A stretch of DNA of 64,000 bases from NCBI RefSeq assembly GCF_037023755.1, contig NZ_CP146100.1, positions 2,420,501 through 2,484,500 of the forward strand, given 5' to 3'. Below the pieces are notes generated by a model, which saw nothing but the letters and a program-made list of their open reading frames with translations, was not told where the DNA came from and did not search any database. Source of the stretch: Saccharopolyspora sp. SCSIO 74807. Lineage in GTDB: Bacteria; Actinomycetota; Actinomycetes; Mycobacteriales; Pseudonocardiaceae. Positions 1 to 8,145 of this stretch are shown here, one piece after another; the first letter of the stretch is position 1; the number at the start of each line of letters is the position of its first letter. The position numbers and the translations under genes are program-made.

Positions 1-811
1 GCTGCGCGGCACCGTTCCACGACTCGACGAGCCGCTGCGCCGCGGCGAGGAACCTGCCCGGGCTGCGCAGCGACAACCCGCGCTCGCTGCCGGTGGTGCT
101 CATCGCGACCCGCCAGCCTTCGCCGACCTCGCCCAGCACGTCGGAGTCCGGCACGAAGACGTCGTTGAGGAAGATCTCCGCGAACGCCGGCTTGCCGTCG
201 ATCCGCCCGATCGGCCGCACCGTCACGCCCGCGGCGTCGAGCGGGAACAGGAAGTACGTCAGCCCGCGGTGCCGCTCGGCATCGGGATCGCTGCGGAACA
301 GCCCGAACGCCCAGTCCGCGAACGCGGCCCGCGAACTCCACGTCTTCTGCCCGGACAACCGCCAGCCGCCCGGCACCCGGCGCGCTCGGCTGCGGATTCC
401 GGCCAGGTCGCTGCCCGCTTCCGGCTCCGACCAAGCCTGCGCCCAGACGTCCTCGCCGGAAGCCATTCGCGGCAGGAAGCGTTCCCGCTGCTCGGCCGTG
501 CCGTGCTCGAACAGCGTCGGCGCGAGCAGGAAGATCCCGTTCTGCCCGACCCGGCCGGGCGCGCCCGCGGCGTAGTACTCCTCCTCGAACAGCAACCACT
601 GCACCAGCGAGACGTCCCGGCCGCCGAACTCGACGGGCCAGGACACGACCGAGAAACCGGCCGCGTGCAGGGTCTTCTCCCACTGCCGGTGCGCGGCGAA
701 ACCGGTTTCGGTCTCCAGCGACGGCAGCGGTTCGGCGGGCACGTTCGCCCGCAACCAGGTGCGCACCTCGTCGCGGAAGGCGAGGTCTTCGGCGGAGAAC
801 GTCAGATCCAC
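1..811 (-). CDS. Acyl-CoA dehydrogenase, 3' end cut by window edge
   Basis: About 270 residues of an FAD-dependent acyl-CoA dehydrogenase are present; the C-terminal domain lies beyond the left edge. Visible are the helical N-terminal domain and the FAD/substrate signature WSEPEAGSDLAG near residue 150, followed by GQKTWSSRA and a HRGLTYF segment. The GTG start at 811 has a GGGGAGG ribosome site, which abuts the stop of the upstream crotonase 16 bases away, so the two are one operon. It stands opposite the KstR2-type box shared with fadE30, so it is probably one of the FadE31/32/33-type enzymes that act on late ring-derived CoA thioesters. Which one cannot be told from this fragment. Confidence 0.85.
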   Translation of the reverse strand, partial: MDLTFSAEDLAFRDEVRTWLRANVPAEPLPSLETETGFAAHRQWEKTLHAAGFSVVSWPVEFGGRDVSLVQWLLFEEEYYAAGAPGRVGQNGIFLLAPTLFEHGTAEQRERFLPRMASGEDVWAQAWSEPEAGSDLAGIRSRARRVPGGWRLSGQKTWSSRAAFADWAFGLFRSDPDAERHRGLTYFLFPLDAAGVTVRPIGRIDGKPAFAEIFLNDVFVPDSDVLGEVGEGWRVAMSTTGSERGLSLRSPGRFLAAAQRLVESWNGAAQ

Positions 812-827
812 GGCAGCCTCCCCGCGC

Positions 828-1673
828 TCACTCGGCGGCGCGCTTCATGCTCTTGGCGTCCATGCCGCTGAGCGAGTCCTGCTCGACCTCGGCGTTGTGC
901 GCGTGCGCCAGGTGGTGCAGCCCGAACGCGGAATCGAGCCCGCTGTGCCGCCCCATGAGGTCTTCGGCCTGGTTGACGGCCTTCTTCGCCAGCGCCAGCC
1001 CGAACCGCGGCATCGCGGCGATCTCGCCGGCCAGTTCCAGCGAGGTATCGGTCAACTGCTCGCGCGGGACGACCCGGTTGACCATCCCCACCTCGTAGGC
1101 CCGCTGCGCGCTCATCCGCTTGCCGGTGAACAGGAACTCCTTCGCGATTCGCGGCCCGAGCACCCACGGGTGCACGAAGTACTCCACGCCCGGAATGCCC
1201 ATCCGCACCACGGGATCGGCGAAGAACGCGTCCTCGGCGGCCACGATCACGTCGCACACCCACGCCAGCATCAGGCCACCGGCCACGCACGCGCCCTGCA
1301 CGCTCGCGACGACGGGTTTCGGCATGTCCCGCCAGCGGCGGCACATTCCCAGGTAGACCTCCTGCTCGCGGGCGAACCTGGACTCGCCGCCCGCCTTGTC
1401 GGTGTGGCCCCACCACAGGCCCGCGCGGCGCTCGTAGTCCACGTCGACATCGCGGCCCGGTGAGCCGATGTCGTGCCCTGCTGAGAAGTGCTCACCCGCG
1501 CCGGCGAGCACGATGACCTGGACCTCGTCATCGGCGCAGGCGCGGTAGAACGCGTCGTCCAGTGCGTAGGTCATCGCGGAGTTCTGCGCGTTGCGGTAGT
1601 TCGGCCGGTTCATCGTCACGACCGCTGTCGGACCGTTGCGCTCGTAGCGCACGATCGGTTCCTCTTCGGCCAT
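828..1673 (-). CDS. Crotonase-family enoyl-CoA hydratase/hydrolase
   Basis: 281-residue crotonase-fold protein. The oxyanion-hole segments are AGEHFSAGHD and GACVAGGLML. The two glutamates used by classical hydratases are not in their usual places: LMLA and ADPVVRMG stand there, so the reaction may be hydrolysis, isomerisation or C-C cleavage rather than plain hydration. The ATG at 1673 is preceded by GAGGAGGGTGAC; the longer upstream extension has no good ribosome site. It is the first gene of a leftward operon with the acyl-CoA dehydrogenase and faces fadE30 across a KstR2-type operator, so a role in HIP/last-ring degradation is inferred. Confidence 0.85.
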   Translation of the reverse strand: MAEEEPIVRYERNGPTAVVTMNRPNYRNAQNSAMTYALDDAFYRACADDEVQVIVLAGAGEHFSAGHDIGSPGRDVDVDYERRAGLWWGHTDKAGGESRFAREQEVYLGMCRRWRDMPKPVVASVQGACVAGGLMLAWVCDVIVAAEDAFFADPVVRMGIPGVEYFVHPWVLGPRIAKEFLFTGKRMSAQRAYEVGMVNRVVPREQLTDTSLELAGEIAAMPRFGLALAKKAVNQAEDLMGRHSGLDSAFGLHHLAHAHNAEVEQDSLSGMDAKSMKRAAE

Positions 1674-1727
1674 CGTCACCCTCCTCGTCCGGGAGTCGCG
1701 CCGTCGTGCTCCGAGGTTAGCGAAACT

Positions 1728-1741
1728 AGCAAGTGCTTGGT
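1728..1741. promoter_or_regulatory. KstR2-type operator (AGCAAGTGCTTGGT)
   Basis: The sequence fits the published 14-bp KstR2 motif AnCAAGnnCTTGnT at every fixed position. It sits in the divergent promoter between the leftward crotonase/acyl-CoA dehydrogenase operon and rightward fadE30-ipdF, and kstR2 itself is 2.2 kb away. Expected function: repression lifted by HIP-CoA. Confidence 0.85.
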
Positions 1742-1828
1742 AGGCTTCCGGTCCAGTCGGAGCTTCCAGCGGGGCGCACACCGCTTTTCCAGCAGGGCTC
1801 ACACCGTGATCGGCCGGAGGTGCTTCGG

Positions 1829-3004
1829 ATGGATCTCACCGACAGCGCGCAGGAAGCGGCGTTCCGCCGGGAAGTGCGGGAATGGCTCGGCGACAACCTC
1901 ACCGGCGAGTTCGCCCAGGCGCGGGGACTCGGCGGACCGGGACGTGAGCACGAAGCGTTCGACGTGCGGCTCGCATGGGACCGGCACCTCGCGGCAGCGG
2001 GCTGGACCTGCCTGGGCTGGCCGGAGGAGTTCGGCGGCCGCGGCGCGTCCATCGCCCAGCAGGTGATCTTCCACGAGGAGTACGCCAAGGCGGGCGCGCC
2101 GGTCCGGGTCGGGCACATCGGCGAGGAGCTGATCGGTCCCACGATCATCGCGTTCGGCACCGAGCAGCAGCAGCGGCGGTTCCTGCCGCCGATCGTGGGC
2201 GTGCGGGAGCTGTGGTGCCAGGGCTACTCCGAGCCCGGCGCCGGGTCCGACTTGGCGAACCTGTCCACCGCGGCGCACCGCGACGGCTCGGACTGGGTGG
2301 TGCACGGCCAGAAGATCTGGACCTCGCACGCGCACGTGGCCGACTGGTGCTTCCTGCTCGCGCGCACCGATCCCGCCGAGCGCAGGCACCGCGGGCTGTC
2401 CTACCTGCTGGTGCCGATGGATTCCGCGGGCATCGAGGTGCGGCCGATCGTGCAGCTCACCGGTACTTCCGAGTTCAACGAGGTGTTCTTCGACGGCGCG
2501 CGCACCGACGCGACCAACGTCGTCGGCGAGCCCGGCGACGGCTGGCGGGTCGCGATGGGCACGCTCGGTTTCGAACGTGGCATCGGCACCGTCGACCAGC
2601 AGGTGGTGTTCCGCCGCGAGCTGGAAAGCATCACCGAGCTCGCCCGTTCCGGCGGTGCGCTGGACGATCCGGTGCTGCGGGACAAGATCAGCCGGGCCTG
2701 GATCGGCCTGGAGATCATGCGGTTCAACGCGCTGCGCACGCTGACCGGGGTCGCCGAGGGGACCGCGGGACCGGAGGCGTCCATCGCGAAGCTGTACTGG
2801 GCGAACTTCCACCGCGGGCTCGGTGAGCTGGCCGTCGAGGTCGCCGGTGCGTGCGGCCTGGTCGCGCCGGACGGCGAGCTCGACGAGCGGCAGCGGCTGT
2901 TCCTGTTCACCCGCGCCGACACGATCTACGGCGGTTCCGACGAGATCCAGCGCAACATCATCGCCGAGCGGGTGCTCGGGTTGCCGAAGGAGGCCCGGCC
3001 TTGA
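1829..3004 (+). CDS. fadE30: Acyl-CoA dehydrogenase FadE30, HIP-CoA pathway
   Basis: 391-residue flavin acyl-CoA dehydrogenase of full length. Signatures: QGYSEPGAGSDLAN near residue 135, GQKIWTSHAH, FNEVFFDGAR, and the C-terminal YGGSDEIQRNIIAERVLG typical of the family. The ATG at 1829 has GGAGG nine bases upstream. The stop overlaps the next gene by four bases (TTGA). FadE30 next to ipdF mirrors Rv3560c-Rv3559c of M. tuberculosis, where FadE30 desaturates the propionyl side chain of 5-hydroxy-HIP-CoA in steroid C/D-ring breakdown. The assignment rests on this synteny plus the KstR2 box upstream; other FadE paralogues look similar in sequence. Confidence 0.8.
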   Translation: MDLTDSAQEAAFRREVREWLGDNLTGEFAQARGLGGPGREHEAFDVRLAWDRHLAAAGWTCLGWPEEFGGRGASIAQQVIFHEEYAKAGAPVRVGHIGEELIGPTIIAFGTEQQQRRFLPPIVGVRELWCQGYSEPGAGSDLANLSTAAHRDGSDWVVHGQKIWTSHAHVADWCFLLARTDPAERRHRGLSYLLVPMDSAGIEVRPIVQLTGTSEFNEVFFDGARTDATNVVGEPGDGWRVAMGTLGFERGIGTVDQQVVFRRELESITELARSGGALDDPVLRDKISRAWIGLEIMRFNALRTLTGVAEGTAGPEASIAKLYWANFHRGLGELAVEVAGACGLVAPDGELDERQRLFLFTRADTIYGGSDEIQRNIIAERVLGLPKEARP

Positions 3005-3780
3005 GAACACCGACCGAACCGGAACCGCACGGCCTGCTGGCGGGCAGGACCGCGGTGGTGACCGCGGCCGCCGGGACCGGCATCGGCTCCGCGGCCGCGC
3101 GCCGGATGATCCGGGAAGGCGCACGCGTCGTGATCAGCGACTCGCACCAGCGGCGGCTGGAGGCCACCCGCGCCGAGCTGGCCGAACTGCCCGGTGCCGA
3201 AGTCATCGCGGTGCCCTGCGACGTCACCGACGTCGAGCAGGTCGAGCACCTGCTGGACGCCGCGGCCGAGGCGTTCGGGCGGCTCGACGTGCTGGTCAAC
3301 AACGCCGGGCTTGGCGGGACGGCGCCGATTCAGGACATGACCGACCAGCAGTGGAGCCGCGTGCTGGACGTGACGCTGAACGGCACGTTCCGGTGCACGC
3401 GGGCCGCGATCCAGCGCTTCCGAGATCAGGGCGGTGGGGGCGTGGTCGTCAACAACGCCTCGGTGGTCGGCTGGCGCGCGCAGGCCGGGCAGGCGCACTA
3501 CGCCGCGGCGAAAGCGGGCGTGATGGCGCTGACCAGGTGCGCGGCGGTGGACGCCGCGGAGTTCGGGGTGCGGGTGAACGCGGTGGCGCCGAGCCTGGTG
3601 ATGCACGAGAACCTGGCGAAGGTGACCTCCGACGAGCTGCTGACCGAGCTGGAGTCCAAAGAGGCGTTCGGCCGCTCCGCCGAACCTTGGGAGATCGCCA
3701 ACGTGATCGTCTACCTGGCCGGTGACTACTCGTCCTACCTCACCGGCGAGGTCATCTCCGCCAGCAACCAGCATCCGTGA
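3001..3780 (+). CDS. ipdF: IpdF-like short-chain dehydrogenase
   Basis: 259-residue classical SDR. It has a slightly unusual nucleotide loop (TAAAGTGIGSA), NNAG, a NNASVVG serine region and the catalytic YAAAK. I chose the TTG at 3001 because AAGGAGG lies seven bases upstream and it overlaps the fadE30 stop, a layout for coupled translation. In mycobacteria and rhodococci IpdF oxidises the 5-hydroxyl of the HIP-derived CoA thioester after side-chain shortening. Its place directly behind fadE30 and in front of kstR2 supports that role. A palindromic repeat follows 15 bases after the stop. Confidence 0.8.
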   Translation: MRTPTEPEPHGLLAGRTAVVTAAAGTGIGSAAARRMIREGARVVISDSHQRRLEATRAELAELPGAEVIAVPCDVTDVEQVEHLLDAAAEAFGRLDVLVNNAGLGGTAPIQDMTDQQWSRVLDVTLNGTFRCTRAAIQRFRDQGGGGVVVNNASVVGWRAQAGQAHYAAAKAGVMALTRCAAVDAAEFGVRVNAVAPSLVMHENLAKVTSDELLTELESKEAFGRSAEPWEIANVIVYLAGDYSSYLTGEVISASNQHP

Positions 3781-3795
3781 CACCCGCGCGCCCCC

Positions 3796-3848
3796 GGAGC
3801 GAACGGACCGCTCGTCCCAATAGATTGGGCCAACGGGCCGTTCGCTCC
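3796..3848. repeat. Intergenic palindromic element, copy 1
   Basis: 53-bp inverted repeat between ipdF and kstR2. The outer arms GGAGCGAACGG and CCGTTCGCTCC pair perfectly, and the centre CCCAATAGATTGGG forms a second palindrome. It belongs to a family found five times in this window, always just downstream of a gene. This copy carries GCG/CGC in the outer arms where other copies have GTG/CAC, a compensatory change. Confidence 0.85.
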
Positions 3849-3936
3849 GAAAACCAGAGCACTCCGAGAACAAGGGCACTGCCGGCGGAACGAGCGGGTG
3901 CGCGGGGTCGGCAACGGCCAGTGAGAGGATGAGGAC

Positions 3937-4578
3937 ATGGCGGAGACCAAGCGCTCGACCGGTCGCGCGCAGCGCCCGGCGGCGGCTGAGGCGGGCGGTT
4001 CGCAGCGGCGCGCGGAGCTGCTGGCGATCGCCGCCGACCTGTTCGCCGAGCGCGGTTTCGTGGTCACCACCGTGCGCGAGATCGCCGACGCCGCGGGCAT
4101 CCTCTCCGGCAGCCTCTACTACCACTTCGATTCCAAGGAATCGATGGTCGACGAGATCCTGCGCGAGTTCCTGGACTTCCAGCAGCGGCTCTACGACGAG
4201 GTGCTGCACGAGAAGACCGACCCGCGCGGCACCATCACCGAGCTGGTCCGGCAGTCGTTCCGCGCGATGAACGAATACCGCTCGGCGGTCACGATCTACC
4301 AGAACGAGGCGAAATACCTCCAGCAGTTCGAGCGCTTCAGCTACCTGCGCCGCGCCGCGAACGACTTCGAGCGCACCTGGATGAAGGTGCTGCAGCAGGG
4401 CCAGCAGGCCGGGATCTTCCGCAGCGACCTCAACGTGAAGATCGCCTACCGGTTCATCCGGGACACCGTTTGGACCACGGTGCACTGGTACAACCCGCGC
4501 GGCCGGTTGAACGCCGACGTGATCGCCGAGCAGCACATCACGATCCTGTGCGAAGGGATCATGACCGGGCAGGGGTGA
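3937..4578 (+). CDS. kstR2: TetR-family repressor KstR2
   Basis: 213-residue TetR regulator. The N-terminal helix-turn-helix runs through FAERGFVVTTVREIADAAGILSGSLYYHF (quoted in part: AGILSGSLYYHF), which is close to the KstR2 recognition helix as I recall it. The ligand domain retains the SYL, YRFIRDT and WYNPRG segments seen in KstR2. GAGGATGAGGAC precedes the ATG. KstR2 represses the HIP catabolon and responds to HIP-CoA. No convincing KstR2 box was seen directly upstream, so autoregulation is unclear. It is flanked by genes it should control. Confidence 0.88.
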   Translation: MAETKRSTGRAQRPAAAEAGGSQRRAELLAIAADLFAERGFVVTTVREIADAAGILSGSLYYHFDSKESMVDEILREFLDFQQRLYDEVLHEKTDPRGTITELVRQSFRAMNEYRSAVTIYQNEAKYLQQFERFSYLRRAANDFERTWMKVLQQGQQAGIFRSDLNVKIAYRFIRDTVWTTVHWYNPRGRLNADVIAEQHITILCEGIMTGQG

Positions 4579-4618
4579 GCCTGCCCGGCCGCGTTCGCCG
4601 GCAGCGCGCGATCGGTGG

Positions 4619-5692
4619 TCACGAAGCGGATTCCCGCGGGCCGCGCGAAGCGGATTCGAGCGCGCGCACGGCCTCGTCCACGATCCGCTCGATGAGTTCG
4701 GCGCAGCTGGGCAGTTCGCCGATCATTCCCACGGATTGCCCGGCGGGCAGCACGCCCGCGTCGGCGTGACCGTCCACCAGACCGGCCTTGATCAGCATCG
4801 GCGTGTTCGCGGCCAGCAGCACCGCGCTCCACGGCAGTTCGCTGTTGCGGCGCATCGCGATTCCGTCGCTGATCAGCTGCTTCCAGGACATGCCGCTCAT
4901 CGCCTTGAACGCGGCCGCTTGCCGCAGCGCGCCCGGCAGGCGGCGCAACCGGCTCGCGGACTCGGCCGCGTCGGTGAGCCCGGTGCGCAGCATCCGGTGC
5001 GGCAGCCCGTCGACCCGCGAAGTGACCAGGGTGTCCCCGGACGCTGCCGCCAGGTACCGCTGCTTCACCTCGTCCGGCACGGCGCTGTCGCTGGTCAGCA
5101 GGAACCGCGTGCCCATCCCGATGCCCGCGGCGCCGTAGCACAGCGCGGCGGCCAGCCCGCGGCCGTCGAAGAACCCGCCCGCGGCGATCACCGGAATGTC
5201 CACGGCGTCGACGACCTGCGGCAACAGCAGCGTGGTGGCGACCGAGCCGGTGTGCCCGCCGCCTTCGCCGCCCTGCACGAGCACGGCGTCGGCGCCCCAG
5301 GAGGCGACCTTCTCCGCGTGCCGCTTGGCACCGACCGAGGGGATCACGACGATGCCCGCGTCCTTGAGCTTGCCGATCAGCCGCTTGTCCGGCGCCAGGG
5401 CGAACGAGGCGACTCGCACGCCTTCCCGGATCAGCAGGTCCACGCGCTCCTCCGCGTCGCCCGCGTCGGCCCGCAGGTTCACGCCGAACGGTTCCTCGGT
5501 GCGCTCGCGCACTTCCCGGACCGCCGAGCGCAACTGATCCATGGTCATCGTCGCGGAGGCGAGCACGCCGAGCCCGCCCGCTTCGGCGGTGGCCGACACG
5601 AGCCGCGGACCGGCCACCCAGCCCATTCCGGTCTGCACCACGGGATGCCGCACGCCGACGAGCCGGGTCAGCGCCGTGCCGAGCCCGCTCAC
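4619..5692 (-). CDS. ipdC: IpdC, FMN-dependent oxidoreductase of HIP pathway
   Basis: 357-residue TIM-barrel flavoprotein of the nitronate-monooxygenase-like superfamily. Seen: VVQTGMGWVAGP at the N-terminus, VQGGEGGGHTG (phosphate/flavin loop), IAAGGFFDGRGL and GMGTRFLLT. The GTG start at 5692 overlaps the ipdB stop by four bases (GTGA) and AGGAGG lies upstream; a longer reading frame exists but lacks a ribosome site. IpdC is needed for a desaturation step before ring D/C hydrolysis of HIP-derived CoA thioesters. Last gene of echA20-ipdA-ipdB-ipdC, the same order as Rv3550-Rv3553. Confidence 0.88.
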   Translation of the reverse strand: MSGLGTALTRLVGVRHPVVQTGMGWVAGPRLVSATAEAGGLGVLASATMTMDQLRSAVREVRERTEEPFGVNLRADAGDAEERVDLLIREGVRVASFALAPDKRLIGKLKDAGIVVIPSVGAKRHAEKVASWGADAVLVQGGEGGGHTGSVATTLLLPQVVDAVDIPVIAAGGFFDGRGLAAALCYGAAGIGMGTRFLLTSDSAVPDEVKQRYLAAASGDTLVTSRVDGLPHRMLRTGLTDAAESASRLRRLPGALRQAAAFKAMSGMSWKQLISDGIAMRRNSELPWSAVLLAANTPMLIKAGLVDGHADAGVLPAGQSVGMIGELPSCAELIERIVDEAVRALESASRGPRESAS

Positions 5693-6426
5693 GCCGGAAC
5701 CTCCTGGTGCCGCAGACCGTCCGGGTCGAGGACCGTGCGGATCAGCTCCAATTCCACATCGGACGGCATCCGGGTCTGCTCCACCGAGCCGGTGTCCAGC
5801 TCGAACCCGGTGCTGTCCTGCACCTGCTCGACCGTGACCCCGGGATGCACCGAACGCAGCCGCATCGCGGAATCCGGCCCGGCGAAGTCGAGCACGCCGA
5901 GATCGGTGACGACCACCTGCACGTCGTGGAAGGGCCCGCCGTCCCGGTCGTGCCCGACACCGGAGACCAGGTCCACCGACCCCACGAAGATCCGCTTGCC
6001 GTGCTTGGGAACCCAGTAGTTCGTGGTGTGGTTGACCGAGTTGCCCGGCGCGCCGCGCACCCCGATCAGCTGCACCTTCGGCCGGTCCCACGGGCCGATC
6101 CGGGAGATGTTCTGGTTGCCGTAGCGGTCGATCTGGGTGGCGCCCATCATCACCCGCCTGCGGCCGCCGGCGAGCAGGTCGAGCACCTGCCGGTAGGGCA
6201 TCCAGCCCTCGACGACGCCGCCTTCCCGGCCGAGCGGCGGTGGTTCGGCGGTCAGCAGCGCCTCGCCGTCGGTAAGCAGCAGGTCCGGTGCGGTGGTCAT
6301 CCGGGCGAGCCGGGCGCCGAGCGAGGGGATCAGCCCGATCGGCGACGCCAGCACCTCGCCCGCGTCGCGCCAGGTGTCGGCGCAGGCGACGGCGCAGATC
6401 TCCGCGCGGGTCACTTCTGCGTTCAC
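5689..6426 (-). CDS. ipdB: IpdB, beta subunit of ring-opening CoA-transferase-like hydrolase
   Basis: 245-residue class-I CoA-transferase-fold subunit. Typical segments are PDLLLTDGEA, MMGATQIDRYGNQN and VNHTTNYWVPKHG. IpdA and IpdB form a heterotetramer that hydrolyses the last remaining steroid ring of COCHEA-CoA; despite the fold it does not transfer CoA. The GTG at 6426 overlaps the ipdA stop (GTGA) and has GGAGGTGG upstream. Coupled translation with ipdA matches the one-to-one subunit need. Confidence 0.9.
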   Translation of the reverse strand: MNAEVTRAEICAVACADTWRDAGEVLASPIGLIPSLGARLARMTTAPDLLLTDGEALLTAEPPPLGREGGVVEGWMPYRQVLDLLAGGRRRVMMGATQIDRYGNQNISRIGPWDRPKVQLIGVRGAPGNSVNHTTNYWVPKHGKRIFVGSVDLVSGVGHDRDGGPFHDVQVVVTDLGVLDFAGPDSAMRLRSVHPGVTVEQVQDSTGFELDTGSVEQTRMPSDVELELIRTVLDPDGLRHQEVPA

Positions 6427-7283
6427 TGCGCCACCTCCGGTGCCCGGACGGCGGCCTGGTAGGCCTGCTCGTCGCCGCTGAGGAACTCGTCGCGGAACGC
6501 CCGCCAGCTCTCCTCGTCGGAGGCGCTGGCCGCGTACCGCCGCTGGAAAGCCTCGTCCCGCTCGTAGTCGGGGACGCAGCTGGTGAAGTGCGCGCCGTTC
6601 GGCGTCTCGGCCACGGCGTCGGTGTGCGTCCGGTTCAGCAGCAACGACTGCACCGGGGCCTTCTGCAGCAGTTCCTCGGTGGGCACCACCTGTTCGCAGG
6701 TGACGTAGCCGCGATCGGCCGCCGCGCACATCAGATCGTCGAAGTAGGGGTCCGGCCCGAGGTATTGCGCGTTGCCGTGCCGGTCGGCGCGGTTGAGATG
6801 CACCAGCGCGGCATCGAGGCGCAGCGCAGGCATCGCCATCAGCTCTTCGCCGTCGTCGTAGGGAGAGCGCACGGTCCGCAGCCCCGGGTTCAACGCGGGC
6901 ACGTCGGAGCCGATTCCGGCCCGCGTCGGGTGGAACGGCACCCGCGCCGCCGCCGCGCGCAGCCCGGCGAGGATCATCCCCTCGTCGTACTCGGCGACTT
7001 CGAGCTCCCCGCGCTGGCGCGCCGCCCGGAAGTGCGGGTCCAGCGGGATCGAATCCAGCGAGACGAACCCGTAGACGACCTTGCGCAACTTGCCCGCCGC
7101 CGCCAGCAATCCCACGTCCGGACCGCCGTAGGACACCAGCGTCAGATCGCGAAGCTGCGAGCGCAGGATGGCGCGCACCAGCGCCATCGGTTTGCGCCGC
7201 GATCCCCAGCCGCCGATGCCGATGGTCATGCCGTCCCGCAACGATCCGACGATCTCGTCGACGTTGACCTGCTTGTCCCGCAC
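6423..7283 (-). CDS. ipdA: IpdA, alpha subunit of ring-opening hydrolase
   Basis: 286-residue partner of IpdB. MTIGIGGWGSRRKPMA near residue 18, SYGGPD, GFVSLDSIPLDP and MPALRLDAALVHLNRAD closely follow IpdA of M. tuberculosis (Rv3551) as I remember it. Two GTG starts compete: 7298, which overlaps the echA20 stop, and 7283, which is preceded by AAAGGCGGG and fits the length of homologues; I chose 7283. It acts in the cytosol on COCHEA-CoA, giving the open-chain diketo-diacid CoA that FadA6 then cleaves. Confidence 0.9.
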   Translation of the reverse strand: MRDKQVNVDEIVGSLRDGMTIGIGGWGSRRKPMALVRAILRSQLRDLTLVSYGGPDVGLLAAAGKLRKVVYGFVSLDSIPLDPHFRAARQRGELEVAEYDEGMILAGLRAAAARVPFHPTRAGIGSDVPALNPGLRTVRSPYDDGEELMAMPALRLDAALVHLNRADRHGNAQYLGPDPYFDDLMCAAADRGYVTCEQVVPTEELLQKAPVQSLLLNRTHTDAVAETPNGAHFTSCVPDYERDEAFQRRYAASASDEESWRAFRDEFLSGDEQAYQAAVRAPEVAQ

Positions 7284-7294
7284 CTGCCCGCCTT

Positions 7295-8053
7295 TCACCC
7301 GTCCGCCGGGCGCTCGCCGTCGACGAACGCCTCCCGCGCCCGGTCGGAGACACCGCTGAGGTTGAGTTCGAAGGTGAAGCCCTGCTCGAACCGGTAGCTG
7401 CGGTTGACGTCGACCGGGTCGATGCCGTTGAGCGCTTCCTTGGCCCGGCGCACGACCAGCGGTTCCTTGTCCGCGATCGAGCCGGCCAGCTCCAGCGCGG
7501 CGTCGTGCAGCCGCTCCGGTTCGACGACCTCCCACACCGAGCCGAACCGCGCCAAGTCGTGCGCGGTCGCGGTGCGGCCGGTGTAGAACATCGCCCGCGC
7601 GTAGTGCTGCGGCACGAGCCGTTGCAGGTGCGTGGCCGCGCCGAGCGCACCGCGGTCCACTTCGGGCAGTCCGAACGTCGCGTCCGCGGAGGCGATGATG
7701 ATGTCCGAGTTGCCCACCAGGCCGATGCCGCCGCCGAGGCAGAACCCGTGCACCGCGCTGATCACCGGGACCGGGCACTCGTAGACGCTCTTGAACGCCT
7801 CGTAGCAGCCGTGGTTCACGGCGACGAGCTTGCTGTGCCCGGGATCCGCGGTGAGTTCCTTGATGTCCACGCCCGCGTTGAAGCCGCGGCCTTCGGCCTG
7901 CAGCACCACGACGCGGGTCCGCTCGTCCGCACCGGCCTGCCGCAGCGACTCCGCGAGTTCCTGCCAGCCGTGCGCGGGCAGCGCGTTCACCGGTGGGTTG
8001 TCCATGGTCAGCACCACGATCCCGTTGTCGTGGCGCCGGATTCTCGTGCTCAT
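7295..8053 (-). CDS. echA20: EchA20, crotonase-type ring hydrolase
   Basis: 252-residue crotonase with GRGFNAGVDIKEL and GFCLGGGIGL oxyanion segments and FGLPEVDRGALG. EchA20 opens steroid ring D of HIEC-CoA hydrolytically. First gene of the leftward ipd operon; it stops 12 bases before the chosen ipdA start. The ATG at 8053 has GGTAGG upstream; a GTG two codons earlier is possible. The KstR2-like palindrome 14 bases upstream of the start is placed to block transcription in both directions. Confidence 0.88.
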   Translation of the reverse strand: MSTRIRRHDNGIVVLTMDNPPVNALPAHGWQELAESLRQAGADERTRVVVLQAEGRGFNAGVDIKELTADPGHSKLVAVNHGCYEAFKSVYECPVPVISAVHGFCLGGGIGLVGNSDIIIASADATFGLPEVDRGALGAATHLQRLVPQHYARAMFYTGRTATAHDLARFGSVWEVVEPERLHDAALELAGSIADKEPLVVRRAKEALNGIDPVDVNRSYRFEQGFTFELNLSGVSDRAREAFVDGERPADG

Positions 8054-8066
8054 CCGCACCTACCAA

Positions 8067-8080
8067 ACCTAGCACTTGTT
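8067..8080. promoter_or_regulatory. KstR2-type operator with one mismatch
   Basis: ACCTAGCACTTGTT fits AnCAAGnnCTTGnT except for one base (CTAG for CAAG). It lies inside a wider inverted repeat (AACCTA...TAGGTT) in the 92-base divergent promoter between echA20 and the SDR gene at 8146. Confidence 0.75.
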
Positions 8081-8145
8081 AGGTTGGGTTGGTACGTTAG
8101 CAACCGAGGCGAAGGCCCCGCCAGGGGCGAACCCCGGAGGAACTC

